Assembly: GCA_017542475.1 (NCBI GenBank)
Contig: JAFXXD010000034.1
Coordinates: forward strand, 1-63,803
DNA: 63,803 nucleotides
DNA from: Ruminococcus sp.
GTDB taxonomy: Bacteria; Bacillota; Clostridia; Oscillospirales; Ruminococcaceae
Reading direction: 5' to 3'
The number at the start of each line of letters is the position of its first letter. The stretch's first letter is position 1. The translations under genes were made by a program, and so were the position numbers. Below, in pieces: positions 1 through 9,914 of the stretch. Below the pieces are notes generated by a model. The model did no database searches and was not told where the DNA came from. It saw only the letters and a program-made list of their open reading frames with translations.

Positions 1-1
1 G

Positions 2-2821
2 TTTAAAAATTTCAAAGCAACTTCTATTGACCTTACAAATGCAAATACGAGCAATGTAACTGGTATGAGTTGTATGTTCATGCAGTGCTATGAACTTACT
101 GACTTGAATTTAAGCGGAATTGATACAAGCGAAGTTACAGACATGAGTTATATGTTCTATGGTTGTAAAGTTCTCGTATCACTTGACCTTAGCAGCTTTG
201 ATACGAGCAAGGTTACTAATACGAGAACGATGTTTCAGGCTTGTATAGAAATTGAAACTATATATGTCTCTGATAAGTGGAATATGGCTAATGTAACTGA
301 TTCAACATATATGTTTGCGCAGTGTCAAAAACTTGTCGGAGGAAACGGAACAAAACAGAGAGACGTATCCATAGATGCTACATACGCTCGTCCTGATTTA
401 GAGGGACAGAAGGGCTTATTGACAATCAATATCTTGGCTGTCCCCGCAAAGGAACCCACCTGCGGCGCGGCAGGCAACAGCGCTTACTACAAGAACAACA
501 TAAACGGCAAATACTATTCCGACGCTGAATGCACCACCGAGATAACCCTCGAATCCACGGTTATCCCCGCAACAGGCGAGCATACTTGGGGCGAACCCGA
601 GGGCGGCTTCCGCACCTGCACTGTTTGCGGTACAAAGGAGGCACTCGCAGATTTCGACAAGCCTCAGAATATCACAGCCACCGATATTACAAAGACAAGC
701 TTAAAGCTCTCTTGGGACGCTTTCCCCGAGGGCTACAAGCTGGATAGAATTACAGGCGGAAAGAATGTCCCCGAACTGGGAGACCTCGATTTCAACGCGG
801 TAATGAAGGATTATGTTACACTTCTCAGCTCGGGAAAGACCGATGACGAGGCATATCCTGTCATTGAAGCTAAATACGGCGAGACCGCAACTGCCGCATT
901 GAAAGCAGTCAACGAGCCTGAAAATACGCTCCCGTTTGAAAACTATGAACTTGATGAAACCGACCTGACATGGTGCAAGGTCAATAACCTTGAAGAAGGA
1001 ACTCTCTATACATTCCTGATAGTTCCAAACATCAATGACGGCGGCGTTCCGCTCCCCGAGCACTGGGGTATCATTCAGGTGAAGACCCTTGCCGATAAGG
1101 TGCTCACCCACGTTGAGGCTAAGGCGGCTACCTGCACAGAGGCAGGCAACATCGAATACTGGAAGGACGAAGACGGCAAGTGCTACTCCGACGCGGAGGG
1201 CAAGCTCCCGATAGACCCCGCGTTCGTAGTTATCCCGCCCACCGACGACCACCAGTACGGCGAGCCCGTCTACGAATGGGCGGCTGACCTCGGCGAGGTA
1301 ACGGCGAAGGTGGTATGCGCACTCAGCAGCGAGCACAAGATATCCGAGACAGTCAAGACCGTCAAGGAGGAGCTCCCCGAGCTCGGCAAGATAGTATACC
1401 ACGCTGTCTTCACCGATACGCACTTCACCGAGCAGACGAAGGAAGTCCCGATGGAGACGACTACGGGTACAACCACTGCTACAACTACGGCTACTACAAC
1501 GGCTACTACAACGGCTACAGAGACTGAGACTACCACAACCACATCTTCGGAGACTGCGACAACCACAACTTCTGTAACTACTACAGAGACTGAGACTACT
1601 ACAACCACATCTTCGGAGACTGCGACAACAACTACAGTTTCTGAGGGCACGACCACATCTGCAACTACTACAGAGACTGAGACTACTACAACCACATCTT
1701 CAGAGACTGCTACTACAACGACAGCTTCTGAGGGTACGACCACATCTGCGACTACAACAGAGGGAACAACTACATCTTCGGAGACTGCCACTACAACGAC
1801 AGCTTCTGAGGGTACAACAACCACGACAACTACAGTTTCTGAGGGTACAACGACTTCTGCGACTGCTACGGAGTCCGCGACCACCGCGAGCGAGGGCACG
1901 ACAACGAGTGGAACAGCAACAGAAACGACAACCACGGCAAGCGACACAGTAACCACAACATCAGGTACTGAGACGACGGTTTCAACGACAAGCGGCACAG
2001 ATACCGAGACCATAGCTTCAACAAGTGGTACAGGTACTGAGACAACTGCTTCGACTACAAGCGGTACAGGTACTGAGACCACATCTTCGACTACAAGCGG
2101 TACAGGTACCGAGACAACTGCTTCGACTACAAGCGGTACAGGTACCGAGACAACTGCTTCGACTACAAGCGGTACAGGTACCGAGACTACAGCTACCACT
2201 ACAAGCGGTACAGGTACCGAGACTACAGCTACCACTACAAGCGGCACAGGTACTGAGACAACAGCTTCAACAACGAGCGGCACAGGTACCGGGACGACAG
2301 CTTCAACAACGAGCGGCACAGGTACCGAGACGACAGCTTCGACTACAAGCGGCACAGGTACCGAGACTACAGCTACCACTACAAGCGGAACAGGTACTGA
2401 GACCACTGCTTCAACGACAAGCGGCACAGGTACCGAGACGACAGCTTCGACTACAAGCGCTACAGGCACAGGAACGACAGCTTCCACTTCACAGACCACA
2501 GCTGCTTCGTCTACAGGCGAGCAGGGCTCGACTACTACCGAAACCAAGCCCGTTGAGCCTGACAAGGACCTCGGCGATATGAACGGCGACGGCAAGGTAG
2601 ATGCTAAGGACGCTTCGGCTATCCTCGTTGCATACGCAAAGGCTTCCACAGGTGAGGACGACGGACTTACAGACGCTCAGCGCGCAGCAGGCGATGTAAA
2701 CGGCGACGGCAAGGTCGATGCTAAGGACGCTTCCGCGGTACTTGCGTACTACGCACTTGTATCGACGGCGACGGGCGATATCCCGACACTGCTGGAATTC
2801 GCACGGCCGAAGGTATCGTAA
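2..2821 (+). CDS. BspA/DUF285-repeat surface protein with Thr-rich linker and C-terminal dockerin (5' end outside window)
   Basis: The frame is open from base 2, upstream of the first in-window ATG at 65, so the signal peptide and earlier repeats lie outside the window. The first ~115 residues are DUF285/BspA-type repeats, with a recurring 'MSYMFYGC' and 'FDTSKVTN' pattern. Two related modules with a CGAAGN / CTEAGN start and a Tyr-Tyr/Trp-rich core follow, around a fibronectin-III-like stretch (TKTSLKLSWD). A ~380-residue Thr/Ser/Gly linker leads to a type I dockerin with two calcium loops, both of the form D-x-NGDGKVDAKDAS. By family knowledge the protein is exported and docked to a cohesin scaffold; the repeats probably bind protein or host ligands (inference). 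No catalytic domain is seen. DNA is AT-rich to about 430 and GC-rich afterwards, as if modules were exchanged. Confidence 0.85.
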   Translation, partial: FKNFKATSIDLTNANTSNVTGMSCMFMQCYELTDLNLSGIDTSEVTDMSYMFYGCKVLVSLDLSSFDTSKVTNTRTMFQACIEIETIYVSDKWNMANVTDSTYMFAQCQKLVGGNGTKQRDVSIDATYARPDLEGQKGLLTINILAVPAKEPTCGAAGNSAYYKNNINGKYYSDAECTTEITLESTVIPATGEHTWGEPEGGFRTCTVCGTKEALADFDKPQNITATDITKTSLKLSWDAFPEGYKLDRITGGKNVPELGDLDFNAVMKDYVTLLSSGKTDDEAYPVIEAKYGETATAALKAVNEPENTLPFENYELDETDLTWCKVNNLEEGTLYTFLIVPNINDGGVPLPEHWGIIQVKTLADKVLTHVEAKAATCTEAGNIEYWKDEDGKCYSDAEGKLPIDPAFVVIPPTDDHQYGEPVYEWAADLGEVTAKVVCALSSEHKISETVKTVKEELPELGKIVYHAVFTDTHFTEQTKEVPMETTTGTTTATTTATTTATTTATETETTTTTSSETATTTTSVTTTETETTTTTSSETATTTTVSEGTTTSATTTETETTTTTSSETATTTTASEGTTTSATTTEGTTTSSETATTTTASEGTTTTTTTVSEGTTTSATATESATTASEGTTTSGTATETTTTASDTVTTTSGTETTVSTTSGTDTETIASTSGTGTETTASTTSGTGTETTSSTTSGTGTETTASTTSGTGTETTASTTSGTGTETTATTTSGTGTETTATTTSGTGTETTASTTSGTGTGTTASTTSGTGTETTASTTSGTGTETTATTTSGTGTETTASTTSGTGTETTASTTSATGTGTTASTSQTTAASSTGEQGSTTTETKPVEPDKDLGDMNGDGKVDAKDASAILVAYAKASTGEDDGLTDAQRAAGDVNGDGKVDAKDASAVLAYYALVSTATGDIPTLLEFARPKVS
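1993..2490 (+). repeat. 36-bp coding minisatellite in the Thr-rich linker
   Basis: About thirteen tandem copies of a 36-bp unit encode SGTGTETTASTT with small variants (ETTAT, ETTSS, GTTAS). A second, looser repeat with TETETTTTTSSETATTTT units covers about 1520-1830. Copies are nearly identical at DNA level, so recombination or slippage could change linker length in steps of 12 residues without breaking the frame. Confidence 0.9.
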
Positions 2822-2830
2822 GCAAAACAA

Positions 2831-2868
2831 AAATCGGATCGGGTCAGGTGATCTGATCCGATTTTTTT
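2831..2868 (+). terminator. Rho-independent terminator after the dockerin gene
   Basis: A hairpin with arms AAATCGGATC and GATCCGATTT begins 10 bases after the stop codon and is followed by a T run. Confidence 0.85.
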
Positions 2869-2926
2869 AGCTTTGATTTTGTCAGACACTAAAAAATATC
2901 AATACATTATCAATGAGGTGATACAA

Positions 2927-3664
2927 ATGGAAGAAATGTGCCAAGACTTTATGCGCAAAATGCAGGCAGCAGCCGCTAAAGGTCCGTCATTGGAGGACGT
3001 AAGAGCAGATATGACACCGCACGGCAGGCTCGTGAGCTGCTCATATTATGCTTCGTCAAGCGGGATGCAGTGCAACAGCAACACGCTGCTGGATATCTCC
3101 GTCATAGTTGCGGACGGCGTGCAGAGGATAAGCTATACAAATAAACCTGCCTTCCAGTCCCAAACAGTGACCGTTTATAAGCCGAAGCAGGACGTTCTCG
3201 CAGCCGTGCAGGAGCTGACTGAGCGTGAGAATCTTGCGGCGTGGTCAGCGCTGGAGTACCACGATCCTTTCCCTTGCACCGACTGCTCAAGCAGCACTTC
3301 TGTCTCCCTGACCTTTGATGACAGCTCCGTAGGGGGGAAGAGCAGCGTGCGCAAAACTATTAATGTTGATGCGGCTTGTCAGCATGGCGGCGGTGATGTT
3401 ATACAGCAGTTCCGTGATATACTGGAAACGGCTGTGCAGGATTCGGAGGTGCTGTCAAAGACGGAATATGATACACCGAATGCAGGACTCGGGTTTATGG
3501 GCATAATGGGAATGCTGGGTACGCCTCCGACACCCGCTCTGGAAACAGATCTCCCCGACGGTGCGTGGAGGTGCGGGAAATGCGGCTGCGCTTCCAACAC
3601 AGGCAGATTCTGCACCGAATGCGGCGCAAAAAAAGGAACGCCGCCGATTCATTACGAAGCGTGA
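2927..3664 (+). CDS. Uncharacterised protein with C-terminal zinc ribbon
   Basis: The start at 2927 is chosen because a GAGGTG ribosome site (2915-2920) precedes it; an in-frame TTG at 2873 lies in the terminator region of the previous gene. The protein has 245 residues and no signal peptide or membrane segment. The body (SYYASSSGMQCNSN, then a CTDCSSS segment) is not recognised. The last ~25 residues form a double-CxxC zinc ribbon (WRCGKCGCASNTGRFCTECG) of the kind found at the ends of many small Firmicutes cytoplasmic or membrane-linked proteins. It is a monocistronic gene between a terminator and a consensus promoter. Function unknown. Confidence 0.75.
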   Translation: MEEMCQDFMRKMQAAAAKGPSLEDVRADMTPHGRLVSCSYYASSSGMQCNSNTLLDISVIVADGVQRISYTNKPAFQSQTVTVYKPKQDVLAAVQELTERENLAAWSALEYHDPFPCTDCSSSTSVSLTFDDSSVGGKSSVRKTINVDAACQHGGGDVIQQFRDILETAVQDSEVLSKTEYDTPNAGLGFMGIMGMLGTPPTPALETDLPDGAWRCGKCGCASNTGRFCTECGAKKGTPPIHYEA

Positions 3665-3694
3665 AACGGTGAGAGCGTTCGATAAAGAAATCAC

Positions 3695-3723
3695 TTGTAT
3701 TTTTCCGAGATACAATGTATAAT
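3695..3723 (+). promoter_or_regulatory. Sigma-A-type promoter for the HAD hydrolase gene
   Basis: TTGTAT (3695-3700), a 17-base spacer and TATAAT (3718-3723) lie about 30 bases before the start codon. Confidence 0.7.
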
Positions 3724-3755
3724 ATATACAGCAACCCGTATAAGGAGAATACACT

Positions 3756-4928
3756 ATGACTGCTGAGAGAAAAACCAAGGAAAGCAAGCCCGTTCTTGCG
3801 ATATGCTACGACTTCGACAAGACCCTTTCGCCCGACGATATGCAGGCGCAGGGCTATATACAGTCGGTCTATGACGGCGATATACCGTCGTTCTGGAAGG
3901 AGACCGACGAGCTCGCGGAGGCTAACGAGATGGACTCGAATCTCGCCTATATGTTCAAGATGGTGAACGAGGCGAGGGGACGCATCGTGCTCACGAAAAA
4001 GAGCCTGCAGGAATACGGCTCGAAGGTCAAGCTCTTCGACGGCGTCGAGGAGTGGTTCGGACGCATACGCGAGTACGGCTCGGAGCACGGCGTCATAGTC
4101 GAGCACTACATAATCTCGTCGGGCTTGAAGGAAATGATAGAGGGCACATCTGTCGCGAAGAGCGGGGCTTTCGAGAAGATATACGCGAGCTCGTTCATGT
4201 TCGACGACAAGGGCGTACCGATATGGCCCGCGCAGGTGGTCAACTACACGAACAAGACGCAGTTCCTGTTCAGGATAGAGAAGGGCGTGCTCGACGTAAA
4301 CGACTCGGGCGTGAACGACTTCTTCGCTCCCGAGGAGCTGCGCGTGCCGTTCAGGAATATGGTCTACATCGGCGACAGCGATACCGATATCCCGTGTATG
4401 AAGCTCGTCAACACCAACGGCGGACACTCCATCGGCGTGTACAACAACGACACGCTCGACAAGTCGAAGGTGTACAAGATGCTCCACGACAACCGTATCA
4501 GGTACTTTGCTCCCGCGGACTACACCGACGGCTCGGAGCTCGACAGGCTCGTGAAGGCGATAATCGACCGTACTGTCGCCAATGAGGTGCTCGAGGACTT
4601 CCACTTCGGCTGCAAGGACGAGAGGGAGCACAACGACGCCCGCAAGGCAAAGGACGAAAACAAGCGCAGGCGGCTCGACTGTATACTCGCGCTTGACGGC
4701 AGCACCAACTTCGGTACGACGCATACGCTGATGAAGGAAATGCTCAGCATCAATGACTGGACGGAGGAGGAGATAGGTATGCTCCTCGATATCGCGCTGA
4801 ACAATCACCCTGTCCGCTATCTGCTGAACGACAGCGACGTGAACAGCTTCTTCCGCGGGATAATCGCAATGCTTCCCGTTAAGACCGATAAGGCAGAGAA
4901 GGTGGAGAGCTTCTTTGAGAATAAGTGA
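3756..4928 (+). CDS. HAD-superfamily hydrolase (phosphatase-like)
   Basis: This 390-residue protein carries haloacid-dehalogenase motif I as CYDFDKTLS (nucleophile Asp and second Asp at about residues 19 and 21). A motif II-like Ser lies in HYIISSGLKEM, and motif IV is YIGDSDTDIPCMK. The 70-residue insertion between motif I and the core is the usual cap. A ~130-residue C-terminal extension beyond the HAD fold (from about residue 265) is charged and of unknown role. The start is supported by AAGGAG six bases ahead. By family rules it is a Mg-dependent phosphoryl hydrolase; the substrate cannot be told. Monocistronic, with its own promoter and a terminator shared with the convergent neighbour. 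Confidence 0.85.
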   Translation: MTAERKTKESKPVLAICYDFDKTLSPDDMQAQGYIQSVYDGDIPSFWKETDELAEANEMDSNLAYMFKMVNEARGRIVLTKKSLQEYGSKVKLFDGVEEWFGRIREYGSEHGVIVEHYIISSGLKEMIEGTSVAKSGAFEKIYASSFMFDDKGVPIWPAQVVNYTNKTQFLFRIEKGVLDVNDSGVNDFFAPEELRVPFRNMVYIGDSDTDIPCMKLVNTNGGHSIGVYNNDTLDKSKVYKMLHDNRIRYFAPADYTDGSELDRLVKAIIDRTVANEVLEDFHFGCKDEREHNDARKAKDENKRRRLDCILALDGSTNFGTTHTLMKEMLSINDWTEEEIGMLLDIALNNHPVRYLLNDSDVNSFFRGIIAMLPVKTDKAEKVESFFENK

Positions 4929-4955
4929 GCTCCTGTAATATCAGGACAGAAAAAA

Positions 4956-4982
4956 CGGGTCAGGGGATTTCCCCTGACCCGT
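4956..4982. terminator. Bidirectional terminator between convergent genes
   Basis: A perfect hairpin ACGGGTCAGGGG / CCCCTGACCCGT has an A run on the left and a T-rich right side. It serves the HAD gene (+) and the LRR-dockerin gene (-). Confidence 0.85.
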
Positions 4983-5000
4983 TCTGTTGTTGATTACGAT

Positions 5001-8000
5001 TTATGCTGCCTTTGATGCCAGGTATTCGCTTATCGTCGGGATATCGCCCGTTGCGGTCGATACCATTGCATAGTAAGCGAGTACGCACGAGGCGTCCTTG
5101 GCGTCTATCCTGCCGTCGCCGTTTACGTCGGAGGCTGCCTTCTGAGCGGCGGTAAGACCGTCGTCAGCGCCCGTCGAAGCCTTGGAGTACGTCACGAGTA
5201 TCATCGAAGCGTCCTTGGCGTCTATCTTGCCGTCCTCGTTCACGTCGCCGAGCGTGGAGTCTGTATCGCCGTCAACGAGAAGCTCGTCCTTGACCTCGGT
5301 TATCTTCTCGCTCACAGGCTCTGCCGCAACACCGCTGTAGCTGAGCAATCCCGCTGTGATATGGAGCGTCGAGCCCGCGATGTTCTCCTGGTCGGAGATG
5401 AGCAGTATGCGGTCGGAGAACTTCGTATCGTTCGTTTCGGACTTGACAAGCTTGATCCTGCAGTTTATCTTTTCGCCGTTTGCGTCCGTGAGATAGATGT
5501 TCTCAGCCGCAGCAGTGCTGTCGTCGATGTACTGCGACATCTTTATTTCAACACCGTTTGCGAAAGCGTCGAGCATCTGTATCTTCGGAGCGGCTGTGCT
5601 CATCAGGTCAATATTGATACCTGTCTGAACGGGGAGTACGGGCAGCCACTCGGAAGCAGCGTCCTTGTAGCCCTCCTTGGATATCCTTACCTGCCACATT
5701 CCCTCGGGAACATCCCACATAAACCAGCCGTCGGAGGCAGTGGTCTGCGGGTTGAGCTGGTCGAAGTCCTCTGCGTTCCAGAGCACCTCCTTGCCTGCTT
5801 CGTCCTTGTAATAGATTGTAGCGGTCGCGCCTTCAACGCGGTTGTCGGGAACAGCTGCGTATACGTAGCCGCTCGGGTCGGCGATGAAGTTCGGGTCTGC
5901 GCTGTTGCCTATCTTTTTGCGCGGGTCCCTGTATATTATCGCGTCGAGCTTCTTTGCGCGTCTGTTGTAGTAATTCTGTATGCAGTATGCTCCGATACCT
6001 ATCACCGCACCTGCGATGAGCGCGGGCCACAGAGTCAGTCCCGCAAAGCCGACAACTATAGATGCGGCTGCTGCTCCTGTTGTAGTTACCATTCTTCCGA
6101 AGAAGATATTCTCGGCTTCTGCCTTGAGCTCAGCCTTATGAGCCTGAACATACGGGTCCTTGCTGTAATCTATCTGGCTTCTCTGCATACTGTAAGCCTC
6201 GCCGTGCACTACCATTTCGCAGCCCGCGTTGAATACGGTAAACACACCGCCAACTACGTTCAAGCCGTTCTGAGCAACATCGCTGAGGCTGTCCTGAACG
6301 ATAGCGATGTCCGCACTGACTGTCTGACCGCCTATGAACTCGCCGTGCTCGTCCATAAACGAGGTCTTTGCCTCCTGATTGGAAACGAGCTGGGTCTCAG
6401 CCTTGACCTCGCCCGTGGACTCGTTCCTGTCGACCATTACCATACCGCTTACGTAGTCGAACGGCTTGGCTCCGAGGAAGTCCATAGCGGTGTCGTATGC
6501 GGAGGACACGTCATCGGGGATAGTGAGCGACTTCGCCACCTCAACAGCGTCGGCTGTTTCAGCGAGCACCTTGACGAAATACGAGTGTACGTCGCCGTTT
6601 TCGTCGGTCATTTTCAGTCCCGACTCGACGAAGCCGTAGTCCTCGGGAGCAGAGGAGATAGCGTTTGCTGTGACCTTCTTGCCGCCTATGCCGACGGAAT
6701 CGGTAATGCTCTGGAATACGCCGATGCTGACCTCGCTGATATCGGGATTGTCCTTCTTGAAGGTCTCGGTGGGAGTATAGTCATAGCGCACCAGTGTGTT
6801 GTTCTCGGTCGCTATTGCGGTCGATGTCCTGACATTGTCGAGGAACACCTTCGCGGGATCGTTGGGATTCGCGGTATTGTTCGCTGTCGGTGAGAGCTCA
6901 TTCTCCGAGTCCTTGACCTTGTACGATACCGTGCCGTCCTTGACGGTCTTGTAGATCATTTCCTTTTCCTGCTTGGGTATCTGAGTGATGCTCAGCTTGC
7001 CGGGGAGAGAGGTGGCAAATTTGCCTGTGCCTGTCCATTTGCCCGTTGTCTCGTCGAGCTCGAGCGGGAGCGATGAGAACTCGCCGCCCTTTTCGGAGGT
7101 GACATACAGCTTTGCGATGTTGCTGTTATCGGATACCTCCACATCGAATGTCATATCGTAGCGAGGATTGATCGCGACATAGGGCTTTTTGCCCGTCCGG
7201 AAAGCGGGAGTAAGGTCTGTCTCCTTGATATGGTTTATCTTCACGCTTACTAATTCGGGATAGTTCTCGCAGAGGAGGACTGCTTTCTTGGCAGATGTAA
7301 GCTCGCCGCAGACCGCGTCTATGCTGAGCTCGGTCGCTGTGCCCTCATATGTTACGAATGCGCTGTATCTGCCCGTGTACTTGTTCGACTTCACGCTAAC
7401 GCTGTCCTTGCCGTTTACGCGGACAGTGATGTCGCTGTCGAGCGGACCTGTACCGCTTACGCTGAAGCTGCTCTTGCCGTCGGAAACATTTACAGTTTCG
7501 GGAGCGGTGAGTGTCAGCGGAGACATATCTGTTCCGTCAACGACTATGTTCTTGCAGTCTGTGCCGTACTGCTCGTCGGGGTGCATCTTGACCTTCATCC
7601 ATGCCGAGACAGTGAGCTCACTTTTTGCGTCGGAGCGCACACTGAAGCGTAAAGTGCCCTCGGGCTCGGTGAAGTCAAAGCGCAGCTTTCCGTAATCTCT
7701 CACTGCCGATTCACCGTAGCTCTCCTCGACGAAATTGTCGCGGTAGTTGGAGTCCACGTAAATGGAGCCTTCTCTGAAAACATCGCGGAAGCACGGATTT
7801 ATCGAATAGTGTATCGAGTAGTTTATGAGTGCTCCGTCAGCCGTAGAGGAAGCGGTGCTGCTCATATAGAGACCGTTCTGCTCGGCGAATGAGAAGCGCT
7901 GATCCCACATATTGTCCGAATAGTCGAAGGCAGATGCCTTGAAGGGGATAGCCTCCTGCGGAGCCTCTATCTCGATGAGCTCGGGGCATTCAGCGAAAGC

Positions 8001-9800
8001 CTCGGCTTCGATGAGCTCCACGCTCGAAGGCAGAATGACCTTCTCGACGGACGGGCAATTGTAGAGCAGCTTCTTCGGGACGGTCTTCATACTGTCACCG
8101 ATACGTACTATCCTGAGCTCGTCTGTGTTTCTTGCTATCTGCTCAGCCTCTGTGACTGAGGCGGGGATATAGAGATATGTCAGTTTGGTCTTGCTGAAGG
8201 CGTCCCAGCCTATCTTGGTGACACCCGACGGCAGGTCGATGCTCGTTATCGGTGTCGATTCAAAGGCGGATTCGCCTATCTCGGTGACGCTGTCGGGGAT
8301 GACGATCTGTGTGAGCTCCTTGCAGCCGATAAGGCAGCGGTAGGGTATCGCCTTGAGCCCGTCCGCGAATGTGACCTTCTGAAGATGAGGAGCGGATGAC
8401 AGCGACCAGTTCGACTTTTCGAGCGTGCTCGGCAGAACGAGCTCGGTGATAGAATCACAGCCGCCGAAAACGTTGATTCCCGTTACCTCCGTAACACCCT
8501 CGGGAATGTCAATGTGCGCGAGCTTGGGGCACTCCTCAAATGCATAGCCGTGTATATACTGCAGCGTGCTCGGGAGCACTACCTCTGTCAGCTCGGGGAG
8601 GTACGCAAAGCGGCCGTGTATCTCAGTTATGCCCTCGGCATAAGTGAGCTTCTCAATGCCCGAATTCGAGAAAGCACTGCTTCTGCCGTAATCTCCGGGG
8701 TAGGGCAGCTGCACGGGCACGTAGAGCTCCTTTAGTGAGGTGGTGCTGTCGAACGACTGGCGTCCGAGGTCTTTCAGACCCGTGGGCAGGTCGAGGTGGG
8801 TTATGCCTGTACAATCCGCAAAGGCATAGGACTCGATGAGCTCGACGCTGTCGGGTATCTTCGGGTCTGTCAGCGATTTGCAGTATTGAAATGCACGTGA
8901 ACCTATCTTTGTGGGAGCACTGCTCCAGTTGATAGTTTCAAGGTTTTCGCAGGAATAGCAGATATTAGCGGGTATCTCCGTTATTCTATCGCCGAAGGTT
9001 ATCTCCTTGATACCGCATCTCTGGAAAAAACCTCCTTCTGTGTCCTCACTGAATGTCCACGTATCGGGAACAGTGACTGAGGTCAGCTTCGGATTTTCCT
9101 CAAAGGCGTACGAACCTACGAAATCAAGCACGTCGGGAAGGTCGAGCACCTCGAGATCGGGGTTGTCTGATATCGCGCAGCGACCAATGCTCTTTACGCT
9201 GTCGGGGACGTGTATCTCCTTCAGACCCGTTATCGCCTCAAATGCGTTATCGCCGATAGCCGTAACGGAATCGGGGATAACGATCTCGCCCATATAGTCC
9301 GTGCTGGAGAAGAGCCAATCAGGTATCTTCTCCATGCCGTCCTCGATGATGACCTTGTTTATCTTGCAGTAGGTGAACGGACGCTCTGCTTTTTTCAGGG
9401 TTTTCGGGATAACAAGCGTATCAAGCGCCTTGTAGTCGTTGAAGCACCAGTTGTTTATCTTCTCGATGTGGTCGGGCAGGACTATTTCGGTGACGGTAGA
9501 GTTGCTGCTGTAGACGCCGTGCCCGAAGGCGCTGCTGTCGATCTCGGTGACGTACTTGCCGTCTATCGTGGACGGCAGGACTATCCTATCCGTGGGGAGC
9601 TCCTTTTCCTCGTCGAAGCCCTTTATCGTGATGTTGCCGTCGCCATTGACGATGTAGGCGAAGCCCTCATCTGTGTAGAGCCAGCTCTCCTCGTCGTCGG
9701 CGGCATGGACGGGCGGCGGCATAACTGCTATTACCGAGGTCACGGTAAAGACGGTAGTCACAGCCGCAGTTGAGAGACGTTTGCTGAATTGTCGCTTCAT
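5001..9800 (-). CDS. Large secreted leucine-rich-repeat (BspA/LRR_5) protein with C-terminal dockerin
   Basis: The ATG at 9800 follows GGAAGGAG and opens a signal peptide (MKRQFSKRL, a hydrophobic core, then PPVHA/ADDEE); 38 upstream codons are non-coding. The protein has about 1,599 residues. Residues ~60-640 hold some two dozen LRR_5 repeats (IPDSVTEIGESAFE, LPSTLEKS and similar). Then come beta-rich Ig-like segments, a hydrophobic stretch at about 1235-1270 that could span a membrane, a carboxypeptidase-regulatory-like fold (~1303-1400) and a two-loop dockerin (DVNEDGKIDAKDAS, DVNGDGRIDAKDAS). No enzyme domain is seen. By family it is a surface adhesion or binding module delivered to a cohesin scaffold. 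It is divergent from the pilus operon, and both genes have consensus promoters in the 320-bp gap between them. Confidence 0.9.
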   Translation of the reverse strand: MKRQFSKRLSTAAVTTVFTVTSVIAVMPPPVHAADDEESWLYTDEGFAYIVNGDGNITIKGFDEEKELPTDRIVLPSTIDGKYVTEIDSSAFGHGVYSSNSTVTEIVLPDHIEKINNWCFNDYKALDTLVIPKTLKKAERPFTYCKINKVIIEDGMEKIPDWLFSSTDYMGEIVIPDSVTAIGDNAFEAITGLKEIHVPDSVKSIGRCAISDNPDLEVLDLPDVLDFVGSYAFEENPKLTSVTVPDTWTFSEDTEGGFFQRCGIKEITFGDRITEIPANICYSCENLETINWSSAPTKIGSRAFQYCKSLTDPKIPDSVELIESYAFADCTGITHLDLPTGLKDLGRQSFDSTTSLKELYVPVQLPYPGDYGRSSAFSNSGIEKLTYAEGITEIHGRFAYLPELTEVVLPSTLQYIHGYAFEECPKLAHIDIPEGVTEVTGINVFGGCDSITELVLPSTLEKSNWSLSSAPHLQKVTFADGLKAIPYRCLIGCKELTQIVIPDSVTEIGESAFESTPITSIDLPSGVTKIGWDAFSKTKLTYLYIPASVTEAEQIARNTDELRIVRIGDSMKTVPKKLLYNCPSVEKVILPSSVELIEAEAFAECPELIEIEAPQEAIPFKASAFDYSDNMWDQRFSFAEQNGLYMSSTASSTADGALINYSIHYSINPCFRDVFREGSIYVDSNYRDNFVEESYGESAVRDYGKLRFDFTEPEGTLRFSVRSDAKSELTVSAWMKVKMHPDEQYGTDCKNIVVDGTDMSPLTLTAPETVNVSDGKSSFSVSGTGPLDSDITVRVNGKDSVSVKSNKYTGRYSAFVTYEGTATELSIDAVCGELTSAKKAVLLCENYPELVSVKINHIKETDLTPAFRTGKKPYVAINPRYDMTFDVEVSDNSNIAKLYVTSEKGGEFSSLPLELDETTGKWTGTGKFATSLPGKLSITQIPKQEKEMIYKTVKDGTVSYKVKDSENELSPTANNTANPNDPAKVFLDNVRTSTAIATENNTLVRYDYTPTETFKKDNPDISEVSIGVFQSITDSVGIGGKKVTANAISSAPEDYGFVESGLKMTDENGDVHSYFVKVLAETADAVEVAKSLTIPDDVSSAYDTAMDFLGAKPFDYVSGMVMVDRNESTGEVKAETQLVSNQEAKTSFMDEHGEFIGGQTVSADIAIVQDSLSDVAQNGLNVVGGVFTVFNAGCEMVVHGEAYSMQRSQIDYSKDPYVQAHKAELKAEAENIFFGRMVTTTGAAAASIVVGFAGLTLWPALIAGAVIGIGAYCIQNYYNRRAKKLDAIIYRDPRKKIGNSADPNFIADPSGYVYAAVPDNRVEGATATIYYKDEAGKEVLWNAEDFDQLNPQTTASDGWFMWDVPEGMWQVRISKEGYKDAASEWLPVLPVQTGINIDLMSTAAPKIQMLDAFANGVEIKMSQYIDDSTAAAENIYLTDANGEKINCRIKLVKSETNDTKFSDRILLISDQENIAGSTLHITAGLLSYSGVAAEPVSEKITEVKDELLVDGDTDSTLGDVNEDGKIDAKDASMILVTYSKASTGADDGLTAAQKAASDVNGDGRIDAKDASCVLAYYAMVSTATGDIPTISEYLASKAA

Positions 9801-9885
9801 ATAAACACTCCTTCCGTATCGGAAAGCACAGCGGATTGATAATGCTCTGACAATATCAATAAATTTTACCTGTGCTGTTGAACTT

Positions 9886-9914
9886 ATTATATCAAATATA
9901 TATAGGAGAGTCAA
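9886..9914 (-). promoter_or_regulatory. Promoter of the LRR-dockerin gene
   Basis: On the minus strand TTGACT (9914-9909), 17 bases and TATAAT (9891-9886) lie about 85 bases upstream of the ATG at 9800. The rest of the AT-rich gap to 10042 shows no gene. Confidence 0.75.

Noticed and set aside
1270-2649. 459-residue minus-strand frame rich in Val/Pro repeats
   Set aside because: It is the complement of the Thr-rich minisatellite; repeats keep several frames open and there is no ribosome site or recognisable domain.
3495-4808. 437-residue minus-strand frame opposite the HAD gene
   Set aside because: The plus frame has clear HAD motifs, promoter and ribosome site; the minus frame is Val/Leu/Arg-rich noise from GC-rich codons.
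5361-6893. 510-residue plus-strand frame inside the LRR-dockerin gene
   Set aside because: It lies wholly antisense to a continuous secreted protein with repeats and dockerin; no ribosome site.
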